From CALBRZ01 sp964511065 (GTDB lineage Bacteria; Planctomycetota; Planctomycetia; Pirellulales; S012-138): a stretch of 64,000 bases of DNA. The notes under the pieces were generated by a model. The model ran no database searches. It was not told the origin of the DNA and worked only from the letters and a program-made list of their open reading frames with translations. Location of the stretch: positions 1 through 64,000 of the forward strand of contig CAZEEG010000014.1 of NCBI GenBank assembly GCA_964511065.1, in the 5' to 3' direction. The position numbers and the translations under genes were made by a program. Positions 27,001-35,281 of the stretch are shown here, piece after piece (positions within the stretch are counted from its first letter, which is position 1; each line of letters opens with the position of its first letter).

Positions 27001-27194
27001 CAACCTGTGGAGCATTGGGATTTGTGCCCATGGCCGTTTCAAGCAGCGCCGGAGCCGAGGTGCAACGTCCGCTAGCCACCGTGGTGATCGGTGGCCTGGT
27101 TACCTGCACCGTGCTCACCCTGCTGGTTCTGCCGGCAATCTACCGCTGGTTTGAACCCAAGGCACTCACAGAGGAAAAAATGGACGTGCCGTAA
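24084..27194 (+). CDS. heavy-metal efflux RND permease (CzcA/CusA family)
   Basis: A 1036-residue proton-driven inner-membrane pump with the usual twelve-segment layout and two large periplasmic loops. The first segment is SLENRFIVMLLAIVLLGAG; the motif MSLGAVDFGVIVDGAVVMVENAVR carries the Asp/Glu set typical of divalent-metal pumps (CzcA-like) rather than the Cu/Ag pumps. Later motifs include GVGFIALFGIAVMNGVVLIE and RLRPVLMTATCGALGFVPMA. It should export Zn, Co, Cd or a similar ion with the adaptor upstream. No outer-membrane factor gene is present in the operon. Confidence 0.93.
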   Translation: MVHHIINWSLENRFIVMLLAIVLLGAGLVSALALPLDAVPDLTNVQVQILTTSPALGPVEVEQFITFPVENAMSGLPRVSEIRSISRFGLSAVTVAFEDGTDIYWARNLVNERLQQARENIPAGMGEPEMGPIATGMSEIYQFEVRARPGYDYSLMDLRTILDWQIAFQLRSVPGVIEVNTFGGELKTYEVQVDPDRMLNYGISLRDVFDALEANNANAGGGYIAHGAELRLIRGEGMVASLSEVENIVIENRRDGTPIRVSDIGTVSFAPMLRQGAVTRDGDREAVTGMVMMLMGGNSRQVVADVKEKIAAIQATLPEGVYIDTFYDRTELVDKTIHTIAENIGVGVLLVIVMLFLLLGDVRAGLIVASAIPLSAMCALIAMDLAGVSANLMSLGAVDFGVIVDGAVVMVENAVRAASAYQRKTGARTVPKSVFRESSVEVGKPILFAGIIVIIVFLPILSLEGVEGKMFRPMAFTFMSALTGALVLAVTVMPVMASLFLARRARSSDTLLVRQLKRGYRPLLRFAMVRPGQMTALAAAVFVVSVVLALGFGIEFVPKLDEGDIAIQATRLPSVSLETSLEMTKAMERTLLKFPQVESVVSKTGRPEIANDPMGVHQTDIIVRMRPVDQWPERIPKEELVEAMQEALEREVPGNSYGFTQPIELRVQELVAGVRSDVGLSLYGDDLEVLKEVGDEIVQVLSQVEGAADVQAQQIAGLPYLRVVIRRDAIARYGIHARDVLDAVTAVGGTPVGEVFEGQRRFPLQVRIAPAWRNDADKLRQLKIADPRGRQIPISQLADIRMEDGPAEISRDAIRRRLLLQCNVRGRDLAGFVADAQQKVAESVNLPPGYSLEWGGQFQNLQEATARLMIAVPVALFLIFSLLFITFGSVKLTLLIYLNVPIAATGGIFALWLRGLPFSISAGVGFIALFGIAVMNGVVLIEHIRHLRTHGKGQLASVIQGSVDRLRPVLMTATCGALGFVPMAVSSSAGAEVQRPLATVVIGGLVTCTVLTLLVLPAIYRWFEPKALTEEKMDVP

Positions 27195-27352
27195 TGCGGC
27201 AACCGGGTGGCCGCAGACATAAGAAGTTGCCCCCCAACCGCAGGCAAGCAAGCTGCAGGCGAACCCTGCCTGGTTTCGGACGGCACACCCCTTGCCGCAT
27301 CGCGCGTTCCTCCTGAACGGCTGGCGCGCAGCGAACGTTGCGTTGGCGTGCC

Positions 27353-27898
27353 CTACGGGTTGGGGCCGCCGTGGACGGGCTCGCTAATCACCTTGGAACT
27401 GGCGACCGCCGTAGGATTGAGCGTCGCGCGGCCCCAGGCCACGTCGAGCGGCAACCGCGAGAAATCGACAATGCAGCCATCGCGGCTGTAGCAGCTTAAG
27501 TCGTGCGTGGCACCCATGAAGATGCAATCCACCGGGCAAGGCTCGACACACAATGCACAAAACATGCACTTGGTGTAGTCGATCGTGAAGCCCGTGACCT
27601 TGAAGCCCTTGCCCTTGGTGGAACGTTCCTTGCCGATGTAGATGCAATCGACCGGACAAGCCTTCGCGCACTGGTCGCAAGCGATACAGGTTGTGAGATC
27701 GAAGCGGTGAAACCCGCGGTACCGCGGCGCCACCACGAGCGGCAACTCGGGGTACTCGTACTGTTGGGCGAACGCCCCCCGCTCTGGATCGTAGGTCTTG
27801 AACCAATAACGGAGTGTGATCCACAGGCCCTCGCCGACGGTGACAACCGCATCGACGATGTCTTTCAGCCAACCTCGGAATCCGCGGAGCCAAGCCAT
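27353..27898 (-). CDS. nuoI: NADH-quinone oxidoreductase subunit I (stand-alone)
   Basis: A 181-residue 8Fe-ferredoxin protein of complex I. Two motifs CIACDQCAKACPVDCIYI and CMFCALCVEPCPVDCIFMG bind the two [4Fe-4S] clusters N6a/N6b. The N-terminus (WLKDIVDAVVTVGEGLWITLRYWFKTYDPE) is the amphipathic membrane-associated part. No other nuo gene is present within the window, so it is either separated from the main complex or belongs to a partial redox module. Start taken at ATG 27898; a longer open frame to 27985 is unsupported. Convergent with the RND pump gene. Confidence 0.9.
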   Translation of the reverse strand: MAWLRGFRGWLKDIVDAVVTVGEGLWITLRYWFKTYDPERGAFAQQYEYPELPLVVAPRYRGFHRFDLTTCIACDQCAKACPVDCIYIGKERSTKGKGFKVTGFTIDYTKCMFCALCVEPCPVDCIFMGATHDLSCYSRDGCIVDFSRLPLDVAWGRATLNPTAVASSKVISEPVHGGPNP

Positions 27899-28165
27899 GG
27901 GGGTCACGCTCTGCTTGCAGCCGCTTTGCCTGGAGGGCGGGAAGCATTTTGCCCCTCCCACACACAACCCAGGAACAACGAGCACGCGGCCTAGGGAACG
28001 ACGAGCATCAAGAGACAGTCCGTTGAATTATAGAGGCCGCCGGCACCTTCGCAAGAGATTGCGGACAGCCCAAAGCGGGGGGCAGGTGATCGGCCAGCAG
28101 GTCGGCTGCCGCGTGTTTCCCCCCCTAAACCACCAAACGGGCCGTTAAAAACCAGCGACGTAAGA

Positions 28166-28738
28166 CTACCGGGCGGTGATGGTGCGTTTCTTTCGGGTGA
28201 CGCCATTTTTGGCGTCGATCAGCAGCGGCTTGAGTTGGGTCAACTCGGCCAGGCCGGCTTCGGCAAACTCCAAACCTGAAACATAACGGCCCGGACGCAC
28301 CCACTGGGCGATGATTTCGGGCGACACGCCGAACAACTCCGCCAGCAGCGTGTCCATGTCGGTTTCCAGCTTTTCAAAATGCCGCGCCCATTCGGCAGCC
28401 TCGGTAATCTGTACGTGCTCCTCGCTCTGCCATTTCATGGGATGAAACAGCAGCACGCTATAGGGCGTGACCAGCCGGCGGTGGCAGGCGGCGAACGGCC
28501 ACAACGCCGCCGACGAGCACTCCCCCGTCACAATGCCCGTGGCCTTCACGCCCCGCAGAACCATCAACGTGGTGAGCGACATGGCCGTGTACGGGCTACC
28601 GCCGGGGGAATCGAAGTACAACGTGCAACTTCCCCCGGGCGGGATCTGGAGGAACTTGTCCGTCAGTTCCGTCTCGTTGTCGGTGATATCGCCGACCAGG
28701 GCGATCTCGACCGGGCCGTCGTGGTCATATTCGCTCAT
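28166..28738 (-). CDS. ClpP-like serine protease with altered catalytic triad
   Basis: A 190-residue ClpP/crotonase-fold protein. It has DSPGGSPYTAMSLTTLMV in the oxyanion region, GECSSAALWPFAACHRRLV with Ser76 at the nucleophile position, and LLFHPM (His99) in place of ClpP VMIHQP. The third residue, Asp of the ClpP motif RDRF, appears as Gly in RPGRYVSGLEFAEAG. It resembles the ClpP-like proteins of planctomycetes. The start ATG 28738 follows AAAGGA. Adjacent nuoI and proS give no obvious link; bpt, an N-degron enzyme, is 3 kb upstream on the same strand. Confidence 0.75.
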   Translation of the reverse strand: MSEYDHDGPVEIALVGDITDNETELTDKFLQIPPGGSCTLYFDSPGGSPYTAMSLTTLMVLRGVKATGIVTGECSSAALWPFAACHRRLVTPYSVLLFHPMKWQSEEHVQITEAAEWARHFEKLETDMDTLLAELFGVSPEIIAQWVRPGRYVSGLEFAEAGLAELTQLKPLLIDAKNGVTRKKRTITAR

Positions 28739-29023
28739 CCGAAATCCTTTCGAAGTGGTTGAACCCCTGTCTCTTACTTCCGAGATATAGCCCGCCGCGA
28801 TGCGCGCAGCAATCATTCGCTGCAAACTCGTGCGGCTCCCTTGCACGAAACACTTGACACGGGCCGCAGCGCGGCATTGCCTCCACCGGCGTCTGCCTTG
28901 CTAACGCGCCCCATCGCCGAGTGCCGCGGCGGGCGAGAGGCTATGCAGCAGCGTGCATTCCACAGCCTCCATCGGGCACAATTTGGCGCCATCCAGTGAG
29001 GGGAGGCGTGAGCCGGCGGCGGC

Positions 29024-30775
29024 CTATTGCGATTGCGGAGCGAACCTGGCCCGTTCCTCTTCGATCAACTGCGCAATCTGGGCCGCGCCGTTTTCGATCG
29101 GCACGTTGAACGGCTCGGTTTCGCGGCGCCACTTCACTTCCAACTGGCCTTCGGCCAGGCCGCGTCCACCCACGACCACGCGCAGCGGGATGCCGATCAG
29201 GTCGGCATCCTTTAGCTTCACGCCGGCGCGGTAATCGCGATCGTCCAGCAGCACCTCGATTCCGGCGGCCGTCAGTTCCTGGTAGAGCTTCTCGGCCGCT
29301 TGCATCACGTCCTCTTGCATCACGTTCAGCGGCGTGATGACCACCTCGTAAGGTGCCAGGGATATCGGCCAGACGATGCCGTTGTCGTCGTGCTGGGTTT
29401 CGATCAGCGCCGCAATGATACGGTTCACGCCGATGCCGTAGCAGCCCATGATGATGTCGTGCTGCTGCTCCTTGTCGTCCAGAAAGCGGGCTCCCAGGGC
29501 CGACGAATACTTGGTACCCAGCTTGAAGACGTGCCCCACCTCGATGGCACTGCGAATCTGCAAGGTGCCTTTGCCGCCGGGCGCCGGATCGCCTTGCACC
29601 GCATTGCGCAGATCGGCGAAGTGATCGGCGGCCACCTCGAAATCGCGTCCCAGGTTGGCCCCTTTGTAGTGCTTATCCGTCTGGTTGGCGCCAATGATGG
29701 CGTTCTTGACCCCGGCCACATCGTGATCGGCCCAAAGCGGAATCTTCAGCCCCACCGGGCCGGCAAACCCCACTTTCGCCCCGGTGACCTTCTCAATGAC
29801 TTCTGGCGAAGCCAAGGCGATGGACTCGGCGCCGACGGCGCGGCGGACCTTGTTCTCGTTCACCTCGTGATCGCCCCGCACCAACACCGCAATCGGCTGG
29901 CCATCCGCCTCGTAAACGATCGTCTTGATGAACCGCTCGGGCTTGCTCTTAAGCAACTTGCTCACATGTTCGATGCTGCCGGCCTCGGGGGTATCGACCA
30001 GTTCGAGCGGCTCCTCGGGCACGTCGGGAGCCGTTACCTTGCGAGGGCCGATTTCAGCCCGCTCCACATTCGCGGCATACCCGGTGTCAGGGCAGTACAC
30101 AATGCGGTCTTCGCCATTGTCGGCCAGCACCATGAATTCGTGGCTGGCATCGCCGCCGATGGGGCCGCTTTCTGCTTCGACCGGAAGATACTTCAATCCG
30201 CAACGGTCGAAGATGCGGCAATAGGCCCGGTACATGGTGTCGTAGCTTTGATTGAGCTGTTCGACGGAGGCGTCGAAGCTGTAGGCGTCCTTCATGAGAA
30301 ATTCGCTGGTGCGCAGGACGCCGAATCGTGGCCGCTCTTCGTTGCGGAACTTGGTCTGAATCTGGTACAGCGTGATGGGCAGTTGCCGGTAGCTGGAGAC
30401 GTGCCGCGCCACCTGCTCGCACACCACCTCCTCGTGCGTGGGTCCCAGGGCCAGATGCACCTGGCGGTTGCCGCGATTGACCTTGAATTGGATCAGCACA
30501 TTGCCGAACGCCTCCACCCGGCCGGTCCGCTCCCAGAGAGAAATCGGCGTGAGCGCAGGCATCAGGATTTCGACCGCGCCGCTGCGATCCATCTCTTCGC
30601 GGACGATCTGCTCGGCCTTCTTCAGGGCCCGCAGGCCCAACGGCAAGTACGTGTACGCACCAGCCATCACCTGGCCGATCATGCCGGCCCTGAGCATCAA
30701 TACGTGGCTGGGAATCTCGGCGCCCTCGGGCGTCTTCTCCTTCATGGTGGGAATCAGCGTCTTGGTCCAGCGCAC
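29024..30775 (-). CDS. proS: prolyl-tRNA synthetase
   Basis: A 583-residue bacterial-type ProRS that charges tRNA-Pro. Class II motifs are present: LMLRAGMIGQVMAGAYTYLPLG, then GPTHEEVVCEQVARHVSSYR, IQTKFRNEERPRFGVLRTSEFLMKDAYSF (motif 2), and YGIGVNRIIAALIE (motif 3). The middle editing (INS) domain shows KTIVYEADGQPIAVLVRGDHEVNENKV. The start is GTG 30775 with a strong AGGAGAG eight bases upstream, giving RWTKTLIPTMKEKTPEG; longer frames upstream are not family-like. Convergent antisense open frames in this gene are shadows. Confidence 0.96.
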   Translation of the reverse strand: MRWTKTLIPTMKEKTPEGAEIPSHVLMLRAGMIGQVMAGAYTYLPLGLRALKKAEQIVREEMDRSGAVEILMPALTPISLWERTGRVEAFGNVLIQFKVNRGNRQVHLALGPTHEEVVCEQVARHVSSYRQLPITLYQIQTKFRNEERPRFGVLRTSEFLMKDAYSFDASVEQLNQSYDTMYRAYCRIFDRCGLKYLPVEAESGPIGGDASHEFMVLADNGEDRIVYCPDTGYAANVERAEIGPRKVTAPDVPEEPLELVDTPEAGSIEHVSKLLKSKPERFIKTIVYEADGQPIAVLVRGDHEVNENKVRRAVGAESIALASPEVIEKVTGAKVGFAGPVGLKIPLWADHDVAGVKNAIIGANQTDKHYKGANLGRDFEVAADHFADLRNAVQGDPAPGGKGTLQIRSAIEVGHVFKLGTKYSSALGARFLDDKEQQHDIIMGCYGIGVNRIIAALIETQHDDNGIVWPISLAPYEVVITPLNVMQEDVMQAAEKLYQELTAAGIEVLLDDRDYRAGVKLKDADLIGIPLRVVVGGRGLAEGQLEVKWRRETEPFNVPIENGAAQIAQLIEEERARFAPQSQ

Positions 30776-30983
30776 GGCTAGCTCTCCTGGCGGCAGTCGA
30801 AGTCGATGCGGTTGATCGGGGGGGCGGGCCCGGCAACATCGGCGATCCATCCAGCGGACGGCACACGTGCCGGCCAACCGCCGAAACCGGGGCAGTTTCG
30901 CACGGCCGGCACCTTTCGACAAGGCCACCCCCACCGGGCAATATGGCGGCGGACAACCGTGGGGCAAACGCCCAGCGGCCCCC

Positions 30984-31319
30984 TCAGTAGCGAGGCAGGC
31001 TGGGATCGATCTCCTGTGCCCAGTGGTCGATACCGCCGGCCATGCTCTGCGCCTGGTAACCTTGTGCCCGGAGCCACCGAGCGACCCGAAGGCTGCGGCC
31101 GCCATGGTGGCAATACACCACCACGCGGCAGGTGCGGTGGGGTTCCAGCTCGCCCACCCGCGATTCCAACTCGCTCATCGGAACGAGGGTGGCACCTTCG
31201 ATCCGCACCAGGGCGTGTTCGTCCACTTCGCGGCAATCCAGCAGCACGAAATCGCCGCTTTCCTTCAGGGCCGCCTGCACGCTCTGGCAATCCACTTCAA
31301 TGGGCAGTTCGCTCGTCAT
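30984..31319 (-). CDS. rhodanese-like sulfurtransferase domain protein
   Basis: A 111-residue single rhodanese domain. LLDCREVDEHALVRIEGATLVPMSEL is the CH2-type N-terminal part, and VVVYCHHGGRSLRVARWLRAQGYQAQSMAGGIDHW contains the active-site loop with the catalytic Cys in CHHGGRS. Such GlpE-like proteins transfer sulfane sulfur or act as redox adaptors. It lies 208 bp upstream of proS and 207 bp downstream of bpt, all minus strand; possibly one loose transcription unit. Confidence 0.88.
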   Translation of the reverse strand: MTSELPIEVDCQSVQAALKESGDFVLLDCREVDEHALVRIEGATLVPMSELESRVGELEPHRTCRVVVYCHHGGRSLRVARWLRAQGYQAQSMAGGIDHWAQEIDPSLPRY

Positions 31320-31526
31320 CGTGGCTCCGCAATATCGTTCGGTTCGCTTGGGAATTCTGGTTGGCAGGGGGCGGGGAGGTTGACGCGGCGCTCTCGATCG
31401 CCGCCGCCAAGTGTTTGGCAGGTTCGCCAGGCCCCCCCGGCCCTTTGAGCCGCCGTGGCCAATCCGGCTTGCTTCTGGCGGGGCCGCTCTCAGCGGCCGA
31501 TCCTTCTCGGCACTGGTCCAAGAAAC

Positions 31527-32264
31527 TCACGCCTGGGAGGATCGATCGCAATCGATCCACCGGCCGCCGATCAGCCGCTGCTGAGGGCAGAAATTGCCCT
31601 TGTAGGCCATCCGGCTGGGGGCGTCGAGATAAAAGCCCAAGTAAAGATAAGACAACTCCCAGGTCCTGCACAATTCAATCTGCTTGAGGATCGAATACGT
31701 GCCGGGGCTGAGCCGCTCGTACTGCGGATCGAAATAGCAGTACACCGCCGAGAGAGCCCGCGAACTGCGGTCGGTCACCGCCACGCCAATCAGTTCATCG
31801 TCCGCGTAATAGCGAATCTCAAACGTGTCGCAGCAGCTATCGACCAGGAACGCCGCGTAGCCTTCAGCCGTAATGGGGCTCTCGCCGTGGGTCAGCCGCC
31901 TGCCCGACTTGTGGAGGTTATAAAGTTCAACCCGGCGACGGTCCACCATCGGCCGGCCCAGCTCCAGCCGCAGCACGGATTCTGCCTGTCGCAGAACCCG
32001 GCGCTGCGAGCGGTTGGGCGTGAACCGCTGAACATCCACGCGGATGGGTGTACACGCGCGGCACGCCGGGCAGGCGGTGTGATAGATCATGTCGCCCTGG
32101 CGACGATCACCCGCCACCAGGCGTTCATCGAACTCCTCGGGCGTAAATGCCCGGAGGGGGTAGCGCATCGGCAAGCGGGCGGTTTGCCCTTTGAGGTACG
32201 GGCAGGGCTCGAAGCCGTCGTACACGACCACTTCTGGCGGATTGTTCTTGCCGCTGTTGCGCAT
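31527..32264 (-). CDS. bpt: arginyl/leucyl-tRNA-protein transferase (Bpt)
   Basis: A 245-residue enzyme of the N-end rule pathway that transfers Leu or Arg from tRNA to N-terminal Asp, Glu or Cys, marking proteins for degradation. Signatures: EPCPYLKGQTARLPMRYPLR, MIYHTACPACRACTPIRVDV with the conserved Cys pairs, and YCYFDPQYERLSPGTYSILKQIELCR with LYLGFYLDAPSRMAYKGNFCPQQRL. The start is ATG 32264; longer frame to 32522 is unsupported. Length and motifs match Bpt. The product would need a ClpS adaptor and a Clp protease elsewhere. Confidence 0.93.
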   Translation of the reverse strand: MRNSGKNNPPEVVVYDGFEPCPYLKGQTARLPMRYPLRAFTPEEFDERLVAGDRRQGDMIYHTACPACRACTPIRVDVQRFTPNRSQRRVLRQAESVLRLELGRPMVDRRRVELYNLHKSGRRLTHGESPITAEGYAAFLVDSCCDTFEIRYYADDELIGVAVTDRSSRALSAVYCYFDPQYERLSPGTYSILKQIELCRTWELSYLYLGFYLDAPSRMAYKGNFCPQQRLIGGRWIDCDRSSQA

Positions 32265-32930
32265 GGATCGCCTTGGGCCGCCGTGCGGCGGGAAGTCATC
32301 CCTAGCCGTCGATGGAAGCAGACGCCATTGTCGGCTCCCAGACCACTTCCTCCATTCTTCACCATCGACCCGCCAAGGCAAGCAACTAGAGCGGCCGCTT
32401 TCGCCCTTGCCTTGGCATCCCTGAGGGGGCCACTGGCGGAATGAGCAAGTGCCAGACCGCGCGGGGCCAAAATGACGCAGCCCCCGCAGCGGCTGCGCCA
32501 AATCGGGCGGCAGCGGCCGCAACTGATAGCATTTGTGCGGAAATTCTGTTAGGATGATGTCTGATATGCAGGAGGAGCGTCCCCATTTTGCGGCGTGACT
32601 GAGCAGGTTGTTGCTGCCGGTTGACTGATTTCCGCCATTTCTGCTGGCGATGCAAGTGGCATCGCGTTTTGATTGGACGCCCGGCGCTTAATTGGGACGG
32701 TGGCTGCCACACCGGCAGGGATTGATGCGCCCTGGGGCGGCGCGAAGGAGCCAATCCCCGCGCGGCGGCTGATTGTCTTGGCTTGACGTTCGAGCAAGGA
32801 AGCCGGCAGTCGCGCATGCGCGGCCGTCGTGGCTCGGCTCGAAGCTTCTGCGTTGTTCTCCTGCAGCGCAATTGGGGAGGCGGCCGTGCGCCTGCCTGTC
32901 CGGTGTTCCTTTCCGCAGGAGACCATTCTG
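32265..32930. other. intergenic stretch without a gene
   Basis: 666 bp between divergent bpt and the small Zn-ribbon gene. It contains only overlapping short frames that lack family-like sequence. A ribosome-binding site (AGGAGA) precedes ATG 32931. No promoter that I would name confidently. Confidence 0.4.
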
Positions 32931-33131
32931 ATGAGCCACAAAAAGCCCGGCCCTCTGACCTCTAGCATCCGGCCACCGAAACTGTGTCCCGTATGCGGGG
33001 CGGCCAGCTATTCGCGCGATGGGATTCATCCGCAATGTGCGCAGCAACAAGCCGACGCCCCGCGCGTTGCTCGACTCAAGGAAAAGAAGAAACGAGAGCA
33101 GGCCAAGGCCGCCGCGGCAAAATCCAACTGA
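32931..33131 (+). CDS. small Zn-ribbon protein, 66 residues
   Basis: ATG 32931 follows AGGAGACCATTCTG. The product has a CPVCGAASYSRDGIHPQC motif, four potential metal ligands (CxxC and HxxC), and a highly basic, Lys/Ala-rich C-terminus (RLKEKKKREQAKAAAAKSN). It looks like a small nucleic-acid-binding or structural Zn ribbon. I do not know its function; the basic tail suggests RNA or DNA contact. The frame is open upstream to 32829 but that part is unlike the rest. Confidence 0.6.
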   Translation: MSHKKPGPLTSSIRPPKLCPVCGAASYSRDGIHPQCAQQQADAPRVARLKEKKKREQAKAAAAKSN

Positions 33132-33230
33132 CGCTTTCCACAGCGACTCGCGCCCGTCGAGGCACCGGATGTGAGCATCCAGGCCGCGGGGACGACCGGG
33201 GGCTTTTGAGTCGCGTTCAAGCCTGCAAGA

Positions 33231-33245
33231 GCCGGTTCCACCGGC
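33231..33245. repeat. palindromic intergenic repeat, copy 1
   Basis: GCCGGTTCCACCGGC, a perfect inverted repeat with a 3-base loop, followed by CGCATG. It recurs 148 bp further on. Small hairpins of this kind resemble REP elements. Confidence 0.5.
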
Positions 33246-33378
33246 CGCATGTGCGTTCGGAAACCATCTTTCGGGATCGGGCTACGGTTATCCGTGCCGC
33301 TGAACGTGCCGAGACTCCGTTCGAAGCGTCTGCCCGCTGCGCACGGCTCGCGCAGAGCCGTGGCACGACAAACGAACA

Positions 33379-33393
33379 GCCGGTTCCACCGGC
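33379..33393. repeat. palindromic intergenic repeat, copy 2
   Basis: Same 15 bases as copy 1, here within a longer 19-bp palindrome CAGCCGGTTCCACCGGCTG. Confidence 0.5.
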
Positions 33394-33569
33394 TGCGCGC
33401 GACGTTGATGAACGAAGGCGGGCTCAGCCAGGGTCGCGCTCTACGGCGGCCCGCAAGTAGCCGCCGTGGAGCGCTCCCAAGGAATACGCACGCTGTCATG
33501 CTCGCGGCGAGTGCCGATTCGTCAGGCGATGCCCAACTGGCAATGGCCGCTCACCGCTGGGGGGGCGGA

Positions 33570-34937
33570 TCACGCCCGATTGCGGTGCAATTCGTTGAGC
33601 AGCTTCACCAGTGTCGACTGGATCTTGCCGGCGGCGGTTTCTTCCAAGAAGCTCGAACGAGCCCGCCAGGTTTCATAGCCGCCAAGCTTGTGCTGCTCTT
33701 CCGTGGGCAGGTAGCCGGCGTAGCCGTTGGCCAGTTCGATGGTGAACGTAGGCTTGAAGGGGCTTTTCTCCTTGAGGTTCAAGCCGATCTCCACGAACGT
33801 TTCGCAAGGAATGGCGCAGATGGCGGTGTCGCCAACCCGCAACGCCTGCAGCACGATCTCAATGTCGGAAGGCCAGTCGGCCATCAGCACGGTTTCGCGG
33901 GCATAGACCTGCTCGATGCCCCGCAAAGGCTGCCCCTTGGGTACCTGCGAAAGAATGTACTTGGCCCGGGCGACTTCATCGGGCGCCGGCAAGCGGCGGC
34001 CGAGGGTGAGCAGCGTCTGCCGGGCATCGAGCGTGATGTCGTCCTGATATTCGGCCTTAAGCAGTGCCTGGTGCGCGGCGTGCGCCACGTCGTGGGCCAC
34101 CCGCTGCATCTGCACGTAAGGTGCCACGCGCTCGGCCGTCTGGCGGAAGTTGATGTTGTTGATGTCGCCGCTGGTGCCGTTGGTCATGATGCCAACAAAC
34201 GGCGGGTCCAAACGATCGGCGCTGAGCAGGGCCTGCATCCGCTGGGCGAACAGGCCGAAATAGTCGGCCGACACGTGCCCGCCGCCGGTACCGCCCACGT
34301 AGTGCAGCGAGTAATTGCCCAGCAGGCCGATGGGCCGCCCCTCGATCGACGTTACGGAAATGACGGAAACATCCGGGTCGATCTTGCCCGCGGGCTCCAG
34401 CAGGCTATCGCTGGCTCGGGGCGGGTTCATCTTGACGCGGTCGCTGGTCTTGCCGAAAGGATCGGCCAGGACGGTGCCGGGTTTCATGTACCAGCGGCGA
34501 TTGAACACCTGGCCGGGCTCGCTGCCCACGGCTGAGGCTACCTTCGCCGGCTCCAGGTTGTTTGCGGCGCGGATCACGCCATCGACAATCCGGCTCTGCA
34601 GGAACTCGCGATACTCGGGCTCGGGATCGCTTTGGAACACGCCCACCGAAGTTGGCGCGCTGTGCGTGTGCGTGGCCGAGATCAGAATCTGGTCGGCATC
34701 GACCACGCCCCGCTTGGCAATCTCGGCCTTGGCGGCATCCAGCAACTCGCGGTCGAGCATGCAACTGTCGCAGACCACAAACGCCAGGCGTTTGCTGCCG
34801 TCGTCGAGCACCAGGCATCGGGCATGAAGGTCGTCGTGGATGTGGGTCGCCTTGCGATCACTCATTCCTCCATTAAGCGACACGCCCAGCGGCGGCGTAA
34901 TGTTGCTTGCGGCGGCTCCGGCGCGAAGCTTGCCCAT
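33570..34937 (-). CDS. neutral/alkaline non-lysosomal ceramidase-like protein
   Basis: A 455-residue protein with ceramidase-family features: MGKLRAGAAASNITPPLGVSLNG at the N-terminus, HDDLHARCLVLDDG, the zinc-site pattern ILISATHTHSAPTSVG and LGNYSLHYVGGTGGGHVSADY, and MTNGTSGDINN with the Ser loop. There is no signal peptide, so it may act in the cytoplasm. Many planctomycete family members have no proven ceramide activity; hydrolysis of an amide or acyl group is inferred only. Start ATG 34937 follows GGAGGA. Confidence 0.85.
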   Translation of the reverse strand: MGKLRAGAAASNITPPLGVSLNGGMSDRKATHIHDDLHARCLVLDDGSKRLAFVVCDSCMLDRELLDAAKAEIAKRGVVDADQILISATHTHSAPTSVGVFQSDPEPEYREFLQSRIVDGVIRAANNLEPAKVASAVGSEPGQVFNRRWYMKPGTVLADPFGKTSDRVKMNPPRASDSLLEPAGKIDPDVSVISVTSIEGRPIGLLGNYSLHYVGGTGGGHVSADYFGLFAQRMQALLSADRLDPPFVGIMTNGTSGDINNINFRQTAERVAPYVQMQRVAHDVAHAAHQALLKAEYQDDITLDARQTLLTLGRRLPAPDEVARAKYILSQVPKGQPLRGIEQVYARETVLMADWPSDIEIVLQALRVGDTAICAIPCETFVEIGLNLKEKSPFKPTFTIELANGYAGYLPTEEQHKLGGYETWRARSSFLEETAAGKIQSTLVKLLNELHRNRA

Positions 34938-35281
34938 TTCCGATCCTCCACGATGATAATGCGACAGTTGCAACCAATCCGATCGACTCCAGCGAATCGA
35001 CGGTAAGACTCCGATTATTCCGATCGTGCCGACGCAACGCAAATGGCGGAGGCCATCCCTCTGGCCGAACCAGCCTCTCCGAGGGGGGCGTGCGGATTGG
35101 TCCGCGCAAGCGGAACATTCCGGCTGGTTTCGCGCGGGACCAGCCGCCGGAATGCTGGCGATTGCGCAAAATACAGGCTATAGGTAAATGGAGCGCCGGC
35201 CTGAGGACCGCGGCCCGGCGTGCTTTTGGTGGAATGCTCCTTCCACGCACCGACCTTCCTCCCTACCCCCCTCACGTTGCC
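34938..35281. other. intergenic stretch between divergent genes
   Basis: 344 bp between the ceramidase-like gene (minus) and the YiiX-like gene (plus). It must hold both promoters; no clear -35/-10 pair or palindrome stands out. Confidence 0.35.

Larger units (their letters stand above)
33132..33569. other. intergenic stretch with two palindromic repeats
   Basis: 438 bp downstream of the Zn-ribbon gene and beyond the stop of the ceramidase-like gene. It holds two copies of a 15-bp palindrome (listed separately) and no gene that I can support. Confidence 0.5.

Noticed and set aside
29300..30781. 493-codon plus-strand open frame
   Set aside because: Antisense to proS, whose motifs and start are clear.
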